A stretch of DNA of 64,000 bases from Massilia agrisoli (GCF_020831365.1 NZ_JAJHPV010000010.1:62001-126000); one strand, 5' to 3'; counted from the first letter of the stretch, positions 53,402 through 63,201 are shown. Notes: generated from the sequence alone by a model not told the origin. Numbers and translations: made by a program.

Positions 53402-54436
53402 TCAGGCGATCTCGCCGCGCGGATCGCGCGCCAGCAGCTGCGCCAGGGTATCGAGCGGCGTACCGCCGTCAAACAAGATGCCCGCCACCGCATTGGTGAT
53501 GGGCATATCCACGCCCATCTTCTTTGCCAGTTCGCGCACTGCCTTGGCGCAAGGCACGCCTTCCGCCACATGTCCCAGTTCCGCCACGATGGTGTCCAGG
53601 GCCTTGCCTTGCGCCAGCGCCAGGCCGACCCGGCGGTTGCGCGACAGGTCGCCGGTGCAGGTAAGGATCAGGTCGCCCATCCCCGTCAGTCCCATGAAGG
53701 TCGACGCCCGGCCGCCGAGCGCCACGCCAAGGCGCGTAATCTCCGCCAGCCCGCGCGTGATCAGCGCGGCGCGGGCGTTCAGCCCCAGCCCCAGGCCGTC
53801 GGCAACCCCGGTGGCGATCGCCAGCACGTTCTTGACCGCGCCGCCGACTTCCACGCCCACCAGGTCATCGCAGGAATACACGCGGATGCTGCCGCCGTGC
53901 ACGATCGACACCACCCGGTCGCGCAGCTCGCCTGATTCGGACGCCACCGTCAGGGCGCACGGCAGGCCGCGCGCCACTTCCTGCGCAAACGACGGGCCCG
54001 ACAAGGCGGCGCCGGGAACGCGCTCGCCCAGCACTTGCTGCATCACCTGGTGGGGCAGCAAGCCGGTGCCGTATTCAAAGCCCTTGCACAGCCAGACAAT
54101 GTTGGGAATCGGATAGGGCTTGAGCTGCTCCAGCAGCGGGCGCAGCCCTGCCACCGGGCAGGCGGCGATCAACAGCGGCGCTTCGCCGGCGCCGGTTCCG
54201 CTGACATGGTCGAGCGCGGCGGCCAGGTCGGCGGTGACCTTGAGCCCCGCCGGCAGCGGGAAGCCAGGCAGGTATCCGGTGTTTTCACCGGCGGCGCGGG
54301 TCGCCTCGACCATCGCCGGGTTGCGTGCCCACAGCAGTACGTCGTGGCGCGCAGCCAGCGCGATGGCAACGGCGGTGCCCCAGGCGCCGGCGCCAAGGAT
54401 GGTGATGTTGCGGGCAGGTGTGATTGAGTTTTGCAT
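53402..54436 (-). CDS. gpsA: Glycerol-3-phosphate dehydrogenase [NAD(P)+] GpsA
   Basis: A 344-residue cytoplasmic enzyme that makes sn-glycerol 3-phosphate for phospholipids from dihydroxyacetone phosphate. Rossmann motif [12 protein letters not shown] is near residue 14. Further signatures are [12 protein letters not shown], the catalytic Lys in [13 protein letters not shown], and [19 protein letters not shown]. It ends eight bases after the REP pair. Confidence 0.96.
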   Translation of the reverse strand: MQNSITPARNITILGAGAWGTAVAIALAARHDVLLWARNPAMVEATRAAGENTGYLPGFPLPAGLKVTADLAAALDHVSGTGAGEAPLLIAACPVAGLRPLLEQLKPYPIPNIVWLCKGFEYGTGLLPHQVMQQVLGERVPGAALSGPSFAQEVARGLPCALTVASESGELRDRVVSIVHGGSIRVYSCDDLVGVEVGGAVKNVLAIATGVADGLGLGLNARAALITRGLAEITRLGVALGGRASTFMGLTGMGDLILTCTGDLSRNRRVGLALAQGKALDTIVAELGHVAEGVPCAKAVRELAKKMGVDMPITNAVAGILFDGGTPLDTLAQLLARDPRGEIA

Positions 54437-54459
54437 GAAGCCGATGGGGGTGGGTGGGG

Positions 54460-54903
54460 CTAGATGCCCCAGACGTCGGCCATTCTGATATAGCCGGAAA
54501 TACCGTCGCGGTGGCGCACGCGGATCCAGCTCGACGGCTGGGGGTCGACGAGTTCGAGGATGACGCCTTTATCGGCCGTCATCACGAGTGGCGCGGCGTC
54601 GTCCGCCGCGGCACGCACCCGCGCGTTAGGATTGCGCACGACCACGTTGCGTTTGGCGCTGAGCGAGCGCTGTTCGAGCCAGGCCATGTCGCCGCTGGCG
54701 TCGCGCACCTTGACCCAGTCGCCATAGGTAAGGACGACCTGGACCGGCATGCCGCGCGGCGCGACAAACAACTTGCCGCCCTTGGTCGACGGTGCGTCGT
54801 AGAGGATGACCGCATTCGGTGCAACCGTCTTGAATTCGAACGCGTGCAGCTGTGCCGATGACAGCAACAGAACTGCGCTTGCGATGAAACGGGAGATCGT
54901 CAT
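54460..54903 (-). CDS. Periplasmic bacterial SH3-domain protein
   Basis: A 147-residue exported protein with signal peptide ([18 protein letters not shown]) and two bacterial SH3-like repeats: [18 protein letters not shown]...GDWVKVRD and [15 protein letters not shown]...[10 protein letters not shown]. Such domains often bind cell-wall or surface ligands. The frame is open upstream to 55269 through secB on the same strand, which is chance. The gene lies between secB and gpsA, an order common in betaproteobacteria. Confidence 0.85.
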   Translation of the reverse strand: MTISRFIASAVLLLSSAQLHAFEFKTVAPNAVILYDAPSTKGGKLFVAPRGMPVQVVLTYGDWVKVRDASGDMAWLEQRSLSAKRNVVVRNPNARVRAAADDAAPLVMTADKGVILELVDPQPSSWIRVRHRDGISGYIRMADVWGI

Positions 54904-55006
54904 GCTGGCCTTCGCCGGTAGTTGGGAGAGGGCGGCAGCCTGCGCCTTGGCCGCGCAGCGCGCGGGCACAGGCCGCCTTCCCCGGACTTGCTTGCTGCTT
55001 ACTTGC

Positions 55007-55480
55007 TTAGTTAGCTGCGCCGGCCGCTGGTGCGGCTGCTGCTGCTTCAGCCAGTGCCTGGCGGCGCTGCTGGTAGAACACTTCGAAGTTGATTTCCGCG
55101 AGGTGAACTGGTGGGAAGCCGGCACGGGTGATGATGTCGGCGATGTTGCCACGCAGGTAAGGGTAGACGATGTTCGGGCAACCGATTCCCAGCAGTGGAT
55201 CCATCTGGTCTTCCGGGATGTTGCGCGCTTCGAAGATACCGGCTTGCTTGCCTTCAACCAGGAACGCAACTTTGTCCTTGACCTTGGCGGTCACGGTGAT
55301 CGTCACGGTCGACTCGTAGATGCCGTCGGCGATGGATTCGGCTGCCACGTCCAGCGATACTTCGATCGATGGCGCTTCCTGTTCGAGGAAGATGGCGGGG
55401 GAATTCGGCTGTTCCAGCGACATGTCTTTCAGGTAGACGCGTTGGATTTGGAATACAGGTTGCAGGTTTTCGTCAGACAT
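55007..55480 (-). CDS. secB: Protein export chaperone SecB
   Basis: A 157-residue chaperone that keeps preproteins unfolded and passes them to SecA. Family segments [29 protein letters not shown] and [20 protein letters not shown] are intact, with an Ala-rich tail. It follows grxC on the same strand. Confidence 0.96.
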   Translation of the reverse strand: MSDENLQPVFQIQRVYLKDMSLEQPNSPAIFLEQEAPSIEVSLDVAAESIADGIYESTVTITVTAKVKDKVAFLVEGKQAGIFEARNIPEDQMDPLLGIGCPNIVYPYLRGNIADIITRAGFPPVHLAEINFEVFYQQRRQALAEAAAAAPAAGAAN

Positions 55481-55625
55481 GGAACGCTTTCGTGAGATGA
55501 AAAAAGAACGGCAGTCGCCGTTCCGGTTGTGCTGAAAGTAAACGCGACGGCAATTGTATCAAAACCGATTAGCTTGTAATAGTTTTACCGCCGCGCTGTT
55601 TGATGCAGGACTGGGAATGCGCGGA

Positions 55626-55889
55626 TCAGGCGCCGGCCAGCAGCGGATCGAGGCGTCCAGCCTGGTCGAGCGCATACAGGTCGTCGAAGCCGCCGACGTG
55701 GGTTTCGCCCACGTAGATTTGCGGCACGGAACGGCGGCCGGTCTTTTCCATCATGATGGTGCGCTGGTCCGGGTCGAGGTCGACGCGGATCTTTTCGATG
55801 TTGGTGACGCCTTTGGCTTCGAGCAGGCGCTCGGCGCGCACGCAGTACGGGCACATTGCGGTATGGTAGAGCACGACACGGGCTGTCAT
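55626..55889 (-). CDS. grxC: Glutaredoxin 3
   Basis: An 87-residue glutaredoxin with the dithiol active site MCPYCVRAE, the cis-Pro block RRSVPQIYVG and GGFDDLYAL for glutathione binding. A strong AAGGAGGG precedes ATG 55889. Reduces disulfides with glutathione. Lies between the rhodanese and secB genes. Confidence 0.95.
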   Translation of the reverse strand: MTARVVLYHTAMCPYCVRAERLLEAKGVTNIEKIRVDLDPDQRTIMMEKTGRRSVPQIYVGETHVGGFDDLYALDQAGRLDPLLAGA

Positions 55890-55920
55890 TGGGTTTCCCT
55901 CCTTGTTCAGAGATGGCTGT

Positions 55921-56322
55921 TTATTTGACGGTCGGCAGGCCAGCTGCCGTCCATGCGGTGAGGCCGCCATCGAGGCTGACCACGTCGTCGAATCCGGCCT
56001 TCTGGAGCATCCTGACGGCCTTGTCGGCGCGCGCACCTTGCTGGCACACAACGACGACGGCTTTGGTCTTTTGCTTGTCCAGTTCGCCGATTCGCGCACC
56101 CAAGTCTGCCAGTGGAATGTTTTTCGCGTCGCGCAAATGCCCTGCGGCAAATTCATCAGGGGTGCGCACGTCCAGGATGGTCGTCTTGGCGCGGTTGATC
56201 ATCTGGGTCGCTTCGAGAATCGAGGCGCGCTTGCCGCGCGGCTGCAGGGCCGGCAACAGCAGTGCCAGGCCCGATGCGGCGGCGATGGAAACGAGAAAAA
56301 TATGGTCAAGAATGAATTTCAC
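55921..56322 (-). CDS. Membrane-anchored rhodanese-domain protein
   Basis: A 133-residue protein with one N-terminal membrane helix (DHIFLVSIAAASGLALLLPAL) and a rhodanese domain: TTILDVRTPDEFAAGHL and the active-site Cys in VVVCQQGARA. Transfers sulfur or senses thiols; the partner is unknown. Position beside grxC and secB is conserved in related bacteria. Confidence 0.92.
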   Translation of the reverse strand: MKFILDHIFLVSIAAASGLALLLPALQPRGKRASILEATQMINRAKTTILDVRTPDEFAAGHLRDAKNIPLADLGARIGELDKQKTKAVVVVCQQGARADKAVRMLQKAGFDDVVSLDGGLTAWTAAGLPTVK

Positions 56323-56419
56323 AGGTGTTCCAATGGTTTAAGTCAATCCGAGCATTATAAAATAGAAGCTGGAACTGATTGAATATGCCCCCCCATTTCC
56401 CACTCTTTAAAGAATATCT

Positions 56420-57166
56420 ATGTATAAAATCGTCTTCATGCGCCACGGCGAGTCCACCTGGAACCTCGATAACCGTTTCACCGGCTGGACCGACGTCGAC
56501 CTGACCGAGAAGGGCATCCGCGAAGCGCGCAGCGCCGGCGCCGTGCTCAAGGAAGCCGGTTTCAGCTTCGACCTGGCCTACACCTCGGTGCTCAAGCGCG
56601 CGATCCGCACGCTGTGGCTGACGCTCGACGAAATGGACATGATGTGGCTGCCAATCAAGAACGACTGGCGCCTGAACGAACGCCACTACGGCGCCCTGCA
56701 GGGCCTCGACAAGGCCGAGACCGCCGCCAAGTACGGCGACGCCCAGGTGCTGGTATGGCGCCGCAGCTACGACACCCCGCCGCCGGCGCTCGAATCGGCC
56801 GACCCGCGCAACTCGTTCAACGACCCGCGCTACGCCAACGTGCCGAAGGAAAGCATTCCCCTGACCGAATGCCTGAAGGACACCGTCGCCCGCGTGATGC
56901 CGGCCTGGGACGAAGAAATTGCGCCTGCCATCCGCGCCGGCAAGAACATCCTGATCTCGGCCCACGGCAACAGCCTGCGCGCCCTGATCAAGATGCTCGA
57001 CGGCATCAGCGACGAAGACATCGTTGGCCTGAACATCCCGAACGGCCAGCCGCTGGTGTACGAACTGGACGCCGACCTGAAGCCGATCCGCCACTACTAC
57101 CTGGGTGACCAGGAGGCGATCGCCGCTGCCGTGGCCGCCGTGGCCAATCAAGGGAAGGCCAGGTAA
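56420..57166 (+). CDS. gpmA: 2,3-bisphosphoglycerate-dependent phosphoglycerate mutase
   Basis: A 248-residue glycolytic enzyme. The phospho-His is in [10 protein letters not shown] near residue 9; [31 protein letters not shown] and [12 protein letters not shown] complete the active site. Divergent from the rhodanese gene; followed 3 bases later by the EnvC-like gene. Confidence 0.96.
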   Translation: MYKIVFMRHGESTWNLDNRFTGWTDVDLTEKGIREARSAGAVLKEAGFSFDLAYTSVLKRAIRTLWLTLDEMDMMWLPIKNDWRLNERHYGALQGLDKAETAAKYGDAQVLVWRRSYDTPPPALESADPRNSFNDPRYANVPKESIPLTECLKDTVARVMPAWDEEIAPAIRAGKNILISAHGNSLRALIKMLDGISDEDIVGLNIPNGQPLVYELDADLKPIRHYYLGDQEAIAAAVAAVANQGKAR

Positions 57167-57184
57167 GTCTTGTTATTTGCTCAG

Positions 57185-58600
57185 ATGTTTTACCGCAGGG
57201 CGGTCGCCACGGCCGCCTTGCTGGCCGTCGCGGCAAGCCTGCAGGCGGCCCCCAAGCAGCCCACCAACCGCAGCAAGCAAAAGGCTGCGGCTGAGGCGAC
57301 CCGCGCCGGCATCCAGAAGAAGCTGGCCACGCTCAAGCGCGACGTCGTGCGCACCGAAAGCGAGCGCGAGCATGCCGCCGACGAGCTGGCCGCGTCCGAG
57401 GAAGCCATTTCCGACGCCAACCGCTCGCTGCGCGAACTGGCCGAGGAACAGCAGCAGACCAACCGCAAGCTGCAAGAGCTCGATGGCGCCCAGGAACGCC
57501 TGGCCGCCACCATCGCCAAACAAAAGAACCAGCTGTCCAGGCTGCTGCGCGAGCAGTACGTGGCCGGCAACGAAGACCGGGTCAAGCTGCTGCTGTCCGG
57601 CGAGAACCCGAACCGCATCAGCCGCGACCTGCAGCTGATGGCTTACGTGTCGAAGTCGCAGGCGCGCCTGATCGCCTCGCTGCGCAGCAACCTGGCGACG
57701 GTCGAGCAGAACCAGCTCGAAGTCCAGAACGCCAAGGACGAACTGGAAGAGATCGCGCTTGAGGAAAACCAGCAGAAGGCCAAGCTGGAAAAGGAAAAGC
57801 TGCACCGCAAAGCCCTGCTCGGCAACCTGTCGACCAGGCTGGCGGACCAGCGCAAGCAGATCGGCAACCTGGAACGCGACGAGCAGCGCATGAGCGGGCT
57901 GGTGGACCGCCTGTCGGCGCTGATCCAGCAGCAGGCCGAAGCGGCCGCCGCTGAAAAACGCCGCCGCGAAGCGCTCGCTGCCGCACGCGCCAAGGCCAGG
58001 GCCGAAGCGCGCGCGGCGGCATTGGCCAAGGCGCAGGCGGAACGCGAGCGGCTCGCGCGCGAAGCGGCCAGGCCGGGCAGCAAGCCGGCGCCAGTCAAGC
58101 CCGAACCCGACGAACCGAAGGTCGCCCAGGCGCCGGTGGAGGACAAGCCTGACCCTGACGAAGAAAAGCCGGAAAACATCGCGCTGGCTCCCGCCGCGCC
58201 GGAAGGCGCGTTTGCCAGCCTGAAAGGCAAGCTGCGCGCGCCGGTCAGCGGCGCGGTGACCGCCAGCTTCGGCGCCAAGCGTGGCAGCGGCCCGAGCTGG
58301 AAGGGCGTGTTCATCAAGGCGCCCGAAGGCAGCGACGTGCGCGCCGTGGCCGCCGGCCGCGTCGTGTTCGCCAGCTGGCTGCGCGGCTTCGGCAACCTGA
58401 TCATCGTCGACCATGGCAGCCAGTACCTGTCGATCTACGGCAATAACCAGTCGCTGCTCAAACGGGTCGGCGACGCCGTGCGCGGGGGCGACCAGATCGC
58501 CGCCGCGGGCAACACCGGTGGTATTGAAGAATCGGGGCTATACTTTGAGCTCCGGCACCGGGGCAAGGCATTCAACCCTGCGGGCTGGGTCAATTTCTAG
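57185..58600 (+). CDS. envC: EnvC-like murein hydrolase activator (coiled coil plus degenerate LytM/M23 domain)
   Basis: About 471 residues with a signal peptide (AVATAALLAVAASLQAA), a long coiled coil from about residue 30 to 290, an Ala/Lys/Pro/Glu-rich linker, and a C-terminal M23 domain. The usual zinc ligands are missing: the first site reads WKGVFIKAPEG rather than HxGxD, and the end reads YFELRHRGK. A non-catalytic EnvC-type activator of septal amidases is therefore most likely. The ATG at 57185 is chosen; a TTG at 57170 in frame, with AGG at good distance, is an alternative. It lies 3-18 bases after gpmA. Confidence 0.9.
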   Translation: MFYRRAVATAALLAVAASLQAAPKQPTNRSKQKAAAEATRAGIQKKLATLKRDVVRTESEREHAADELAASEEAISDANRSLRELAEEQQQTNRKLQELDGAQERLAATIAKQKNQLSRLLREQYVAGNEDRVKLLLSGENPNRISRDLQLMAYVSKSQARLIASLRSNLATVEQNQLEVQNAKDELEEIALEENQQKAKLEKEKLHRKALLGNLSTRLADQRKQIGNLERDEQRMSGLVDRLSALIQQQAEAAAAEKRRREALAAARAKARAEARAAALAKAQAERERLAREAARPGSKPAPVKPEPDEPKVAQAPVEDKPDPDEEKPENIALAPAAPEGAFASLKGKLRAPVSGAVTASFGAKRGSGPSWKGVFIKAPEGSDVRAVAAGRVVFASWLRGFGNLIIVDHGSQYLSIYGNNQSLLKRVGDAVRGGDQIAAAGNTGGIEESGLYFELRHRGKAFNPAGWVNF

Positions 58601-58630
58601 CGGCCGCAAGCCGCGCAGGCGGGGAACGCA

Positions 58631-60112
58631 ATGAAAGCTAAGAGTATCGGTCTGATCGGGTTTGGCGTGGTTGCAGGCTTTGCGGCGTCGCTGCAGGTCA
58701 CCGCGCTGGCGCAGCGCGGCGGCGACCTGCAGCCGCTGCCGCTCGATGAACTGCGCCAGCTCGCCGATGTCTACGGCCTGATCAAGACGGACTACGTCGA
58801 GCCGGTCGAAGACAAGAAGCTGCTGTCGCAGGCGATCACCGGCATGGTCGCCTCGCTCGACCCGCATTCGGCCTACCTCGACAAGAAATCGTATCGCGAA
58901 ATGCAGGAAAGCATGCAGGGCCGCTTCGTCGGGCTCGGCATCGAAGTGGCGATGGAAGACGGCTACGTCAAGATCATTACCCCGATGGAAGACTCGCCGG
59001 CCTTCCGCGCCGGCATCAAGGCGGGCGACGTCATCACCCGCATCGACAATGTGCCCGTCAAGGGCATGTCGCTCGACGACGCGATCAAGCGCATGCGCGG
59101 CGAACCGAAAAGCAAAGTGGTGCTGACGATCGCGCGCAAGGGCGACGACCAGCCATGGGTGCTGCCGCTGACGCGCGAGGAAATCCGCGTGCAAAGCGTC
59201 AAGGCCAAAATGGTCGAGCCGGGTTACGCATGGCTGCGCATCAGCCAGTTCCAGGAAAACACCCTTCCCGACCTGGTCAAGCAGGTCAATGCGCTGTACG
59301 CGCAGGACCCCAGGATCAAGGGGCTGGTGCTGGACCTGCGCAACGACCCCGGCGGCTTGCTGCCGGGGGCAATCGGCGTCTCCGCCGCCTTCCTGCCGGG
59401 CGACAAAAAAATCGTCTCGACCGCCGGCCAGCTGCCCGGCTCGAACCAGGAGTTCTATGGCCGGCGCGAATTTTATTCACGCGCGTCGGGCGACCCGCTG
59501 GCCAGGTTGCCCGCTGCGCTCAAGACCGTGCCGATGATCGTGCTGGTCAACGGCGGCTCGGCCTCGGCGTCCGAAATCGTCGCCGGCGCACTGCAGGACT
59601 ACAAGCGCGCCACCATTCTCGGCACCCAGACCTTCGGCAAGGGCTCGGTGCAAACGCTGCGCCAGCTCTCGCCCGACACGGCGGTCAAGCTGACCACCGC
59701 GCGCTACTTCACGCCCAACGGGCGCGCCATCCAGGCCAAGGGCATCATTCCCGACGTGATGGTGGACGAAACGGCGGACGGCGACGGCCTGAACAGCCTG
59801 CGGGTGCGCGAGTCCGACCTGGTCAAACACCTGGCCAATGGCAGCGTGAAGGATGCGAAGGAAGCCGCGCCGCCCGTCAAAACCCTGGACGCCATCGACG
59901 CCGAACACGCCACGCGGGCGGCTGCCGCACGCAAGCGCAAGCCGCTCGATTTCGGCAGCAAGGACGACTTCCAGCTGCAACAGGCGCTGAACCGTTTCAA
60001 AGGCTTGCCGGTCAAGCTGTCATCGGCCGAACCGCGCCCCGACAAACCCGAGCCGAAGGCGCTGGCCAAGCCGGACACCAGGCCAGCCGACATCAAGGGC
60101 GAGCGCAAGTGA
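58631..60112 (+). CDS. ctpA: Carboxy-terminal processing protease (S41, CtpA/Prc type)
   Basis: A 493-residue exported protease. After an N-terminal anchor, a PDZ domain (FVGLGIEVAMEDGYVKII, AFRAGIKAGDVITRI) and the S41 core. Catalytic Ser in NGGSASASEIVAGAL and Lys in TFGKGSVQTL. A Lys/Pro-rich C-terminal tail of about 70 residues is probably disordered. EnvC-like gene followed by ctpA is a frequent pairing; Ctp proteases act on cell-wall enzymes, so both are likely to tune peptidoglycan hydrolysis. Confidence 0.95.
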   Translation: MKAKSIGLIGFGVVAGFAASLQVTALAQRGGDLQPLPLDELRQLADVYGLIKTDYVEPVEDKKLLSQAITGMVASLDPHSAYLDKKSYREMQESMQGRFVGLGIEVAMEDGYVKIITPMEDSPAFRAGIKAGDVITRIDNVPVKGMSLDDAIKRMRGEPKSKVVLTIARKGDDQPWVLPLTREEIRVQSVKAKMVEPGYAWLRISQFQENTLPDLVKQVNALYAQDPRIKGLVLDLRNDPGGLLPGAIGVSAAFLPGDKKIVSTAGQLPGSNQEFYGRREFYSRASGDPLARLPAALKTVPMIVLVNGGSASASEIVAGALQDYKRATILGTQTFGKGSVQTLRQLSPDTAVKLTTARYFTPNGRAIQAKGIIPDVMVDETADGDGLNSLRVRESDLVKHLANGSVKDAKEAAPPVKTLDAIDAEHATRAAAARKRKPLDFGSKDDFQLQQALNRFKGLPVKLSSAEPRPDKPEPKALAKPDTRPADIKGERK

Positions 60113-60119
60113 CGGCGGC

Positions 60120-60863
60120 ATGAACGACGACCAGCTGCTGCGCTACTCGCGCCACATCATGCTCGACGAGATCGGTATCGAAGGGCAGGAGCGCATACTC
60201 GAGGCCAACATCCTGGTCATCGGCGCGGGCGGGCTGGGGTCGCCAGCGGCGATGTACCTGGCCTCGGCCGGGGTCGGCCACATCATGCTGGTCGATGACG
60301 ACGACGTCGACCTCACCAACCTGCAGCGCCAGGTGATGCACACGACGGCGCGGGTGGGCCAGAAGAAAGCCCAGTCCGGCCGCGACGCGCTGCTGCAAAT
60401 CAATCCCGATATCGAAGTCAGCGCGATCTGCGAGCGCGTCGGCGACGAGCGGCTTGCCGAGCTGGTGCGCGGCGCCACGGTAGTGCTCGACTGCACCGAC
60501 AACTTCAAGACGCGCCACGCCGTCAACCGCGCCTGCTTCGCCGCGAAGGTGCCCCTGGTCTCGGGCGCGGTGATCCGCTTCGACGGCCAGGTCAGCGTGT
60601 ACGACCCGCGTAGCGATGGTTCGCCATGCTACTCCTGCCTGTTCCCGCAGGACCAGAATTTCGAAGACGTCGCCTGCAGCACGATGGGCGTGTTCGCCCC
60701 GCTGGTCGGGGTAGTTGGCGCGATGCAGGCGGCCGAAGCGCTCAAGCTGGTGACGGGCATCGGCACCTCGCTGGCTGGCCGCTTGCTGCTGCTGGACGGC
60801 CGCGCGATGGAATGGACCAGCATCCAGGTCGGCAAAAACCCCGCCTGCGCCGTCTGCGGCTAA
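60120..60863 (+). CDS. moeB: ThiF/MoeB-family adenylyltransferase
   Basis: A 247-residue E1-like enzyme that adenylates the C-terminal Gly of MoaD/ThiS-type carriers. Nucleotide-binding GAGGLGSPAAMYLASAGVG is near residue 38, NLQRQVMH follows, LDCTDNFKTRHAVN is the second block, and two Cys pairs (CYSC and CAVC) hold structural zinc. It lies 7 bases after ctpA. Whether it serves molybdopterin or thiamine synthesis, or the ThiS-like protein at 16401, cannot be read from position. Confidence 0.93.
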   Translation: MNDDQLLRYSRHIMLDEIGIEGQERILEANILVIGAGGLGSPAAMYLASAGVGHIMLVDDDDVDLTNLQRQVMHTTARVGQKKAQSGRDALLQINPDIEVSAICERVGDERLAELVRGATVVLDCTDNFKTRHAVNRACFAAKVPLVSGAVIRFDGQVSVYDPRSDGSPCYSCLFPQDQNFEDVACSTMGVFAPLVGVVGAMQAAEALKLVTGIGTSLAGRLLLLDGRAMEWTSIQVGKNPACAVCG

Positions 60864-60888
60864 CGGCCGCCCTTTCCCTCGCCAAAAC

Positions 60889-60964
60889 TTGCCAAATTCG
60901 GGGTCAGACCACCGGTTTTTTGGAATATTCCAAAAAACCGGTGGTCTGACCCCGAATTTGGCAA
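60889..60964. repeat. Perfect 76-bp palindrome
   Basis: Two 38-base arms are exact reverse complements with no loop, centred on GGAATATTCC. The arms contain GGGGTCAGACCACCGG. It lies 25 bases after moeB and 53 bases before the amidohydrolase gene. It resembles GGGGTCAGACC-type dispersed repeats remembered from proteobacterial genomes. Confidence 0.95.
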
Positions 60965-61017
60965 TTGTTTTAGGGCACAATTAATACCAATAAACATAAC
61001 TGATGGAGACTCACAGC

Positions 61018-63135
61018 ATGAATCGCATCCTCGCCCTTGCCGTCGCCGCCGCTTTCGGCGTCTCGGCCCACGCGGCTACCACCACCACGCGCTATGACAT
61101 CCATGTTGAGAATGGCAAGCGCGCCGGCGAACAGGTCGTCGAGCGCGACGACGATGGCACGACCCGGGTGCGCTACATCTTCAAGGACAATGGCCGCGGC
61201 CCTGAGCTGACAGAGCAGTTCCGGGTCGCGCAGGATGGCACCATCGCGCAGTATTCGGTCAAAGGCAACTCGACCTATGGCGCGGTCGTCGATGAGCAGT
61301 TCGAACGCAACGGCGACCAGGCCAGTTGGCGCTCGACTTCCGAGAAGGGCAGCAAGGCCGTCAACGGCGCAGCGCTGTACGTTCCGCTGAACAGCTCCTT
61401 CGAGGTGGCGTCGGTGGCGATCACCGCACTGGCCGCCCGCCCGGGCGCCAGCATGCCGCTGCTGCCGTCGGGAACGCTGTCGCACCGCAAGCTCGATGAG
61501 GTGGAGGTCAGCGCGGGCGGCAAGACGCAGAAGGTGCAGCTGCTGGCCCAGACCGGCATCGGCATGTCGCCCCAGTTCTTCTGGGCCACCACCGGCGCCA
61601 AGCCGCGCCTGTTCGCGGTCGTGATCCCCGGTTATTTGACGATGACGGAGCAGGGCTGGAGCGAAGTCGGCAAGACCCTCGCCGCACGCCAGAAACTGTC
61701 TGAAAGCAAAATGCTGGTCGACCTGGCGGCACGCCTGCAGCACCCGCTCAAGGGGCTGACCGTGGTGCGCAACGCGCGCGTGTTCGACAGCGCCAAGGCG
61801 ACCGTGGGCGCGCCGTCCGATGTGTACGTGCTGCGCGGGCGCATCACCGCTGTCCTGCCAGCCGGCTCGCCAGTGCGCGGCGCGGTCAACGATATCGACG
61901 CGGCCGGACGCATCATGCTGCCGGGCCTGTTCGACATGCACGGCCACGTGGGCCGCTGGGAAGGCGGCCTGAACCTGGCCGCCGGCGTCACCTCGGTGCG
62001 CGACATGGGTAACGACAACGCCCAGGTCCAGCAGATCATCGACGAGACCGCCAACGGCATGCTGCTCGGCCCGCAGATCGTGCCAGCCGGCTTCCTCGAA
62101 GGCGAGAGCCCGTATTCGTCCAACGGCGGCTTTGTCGTCAAGGACTTGCCCGCTGCCAAGAACGCCATCGACTGGTACGCCGAGCACGGCTATCCGCAGC
62201 TGAAGATCTACAACTCCTTCCCGAAGGCGATCCTGAAGGAGACGGTCGCCTACGCCCACAGCCGCGGCATGCGTGTCGGCGGCCACATCCCGGCCGGCCT
62301 GCGCGCGCATGAGGCGCTGGACGCGGGTTACGACGAGATCCAGCACATCAACCAGGTGATGCTGAACTTCCTCGCCACGCCGCAGACCGAAACCCGTACC
62401 CTCGAGCGCTTCATCCTGCCATCGGAAAAGGTGGCCGGCCTCGACTTCAACTCGCCAGCCGTCAAGAATTTCGTCGCCCGGCTCAAGGCCAGGCAGGTCG
62501 TGGTCGACCCGACCCTCGCCACTTTTGCCTTCATGAAGCAGCGCGACGGCGACCTGAACGAGCCTTTCGTGGCCATCGCCGACCACATGCCGCCCGATGT
62601 CAAGCGCGGCTTCCATGTCGGTACGATGAAGATCGCCGACGATGCGACCCTGAAGCGCTATGAGAAGTCCTACGCCAAGATGGTCGACTTCGTCGGCATC
62701 CTGTACCGCGCGGGCGTGCCGATCGTCGCCGGCACCGACGAGATGGCCGGCTTCACCTTGCAGTCGGAACTGGCGATGCTGGTCAAGGCCGGCCTCACCC
62801 CGGCGCAGGTGATCCAGGTCGCTACCCGCAATGGCGCCAAATTTACCCGCACCAGCCACGAGCGCGGTTCGATCGAGCCGGGCAAGCTGGCCGACCTGGT
62901 GCTGGTGGACGGCGACCCGACCAAAAACATCGAGGACATCCGCAAGGTGGCCGCCGTGATCACGCGTGGCCATGTGATCTACCCGACCGAAATCGACAGG
63001 GAGCTGGGAATCATGCCGTTCGTGAAAGATGCGCCTGCGTTGCGCGCACTTCCGCCGGTTTCGTCTAATATCGCGGCGGGCGGCAATGAGGGGGCCTTGC
63101 ACCGGGCCGCCGGAACGGCGCGCCACCGCCATTGA
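61018..63135 (+). CDS. Exported metal-dependent amidohydrolase with long N-terminal domain
   Basis: A 705-residue protein with signal peptide (ILALAVAAAFGVSAHAA). Residues 25-240 form a beta-rich domain of unknown type. The amidohydrolase barrel follows: HGH in FDMHGHVGRW (about residue 307), a candidate Lys in YPQLKIYNSF, His in VGGHIPAG and IQHINQV, and Asp in VAGTDEMAG. It ends with SIEPGKLADLVLVDGDPTKN, as in imidazolonepropionase/prolidase-like members. Substrate unknown; peptidase or cyclic amide hydrolase are both possible. The start MNRILA at 61018 has GGAG upstream. Confidence 0.88.
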   Translation: MNRILALAVAAAFGVSAHAATTTTRYDIHVENGKRAGEQVVERDDDGTTRVRYIFKDNGRGPELTEQFRVAQDGTIAQYSVKGNSTYGAVVDEQFERNGDQASWRSTSEKGSKAVNGAALYVPLNSSFEVASVAITALAARPGASMPLLPSGTLSHRKLDEVEVSAGGKTQKVQLLAQTGIGMSPQFFWATTGAKPRLFAVVIPGYLTMTEQGWSEVGKTLAARQKLSESKMLVDLAARLQHPLKGLTVVRNARVFDSAKATVGAPSDVYVLRGRITAVLPAGSPVRGAVNDIDAAGRIMLPGLFDMHGHVGRWEGGLNLAAGVTSVRDMGNDNAQVQQIIDETANGMLLGPQIVPAGFLEGESPYSSNGGFVVKDLPAAKNAIDWYAEHGYPQLKIYNSFPKAILKETVAYAHSRGMRVGGHIPAGLRAHEALDAGYDEIQHINQVMLNFLATPQTETRTLERFILPSEKVAGLDFNSPAVKNFVARLKARQVVVDPTLATFAFMKQRDGDLNEPFVAIADHMPPDVKRGFHVGTMKIADDATLKRYEKSYAKMVDFVGILYRAGVPIVAGTDEMAGFTLQSELAMLVKAGLTPAQVIQVATRNGAKFTRTSHERGSIEPGKLADLVLVDGDPTKNIEDIRKVAAVITRGHVIYPTEIDRELGIMPFVKDAPALRALPPVSSNIAAGGNEGALHRAAGTARHRH

Positions 63136-63176
63136 CCAAAAGAGTGGGCGTCATTTGACCGCCGTGCCTACAATAT

Positions 63177-63201
63177 GCCCCCGCCATGTGGTGGCGGGGG
63201 C
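63177..63201. other. GC-rich hairpin between the amidohydrolase and gspG
   Basis: GCCCCCGCCA pairs with TGGCGGGGGC around a 5-base loop. No T-run follows on the plus strand, so it is not a standard intrinsic terminator. Confidence 0.6.

Noticed and set aside
54904-55269. Upstream extension of the SH3 protein through secB
   Set aside because: It would overlap secB on the same strand in another frame and lacks a signal peptide at its start.
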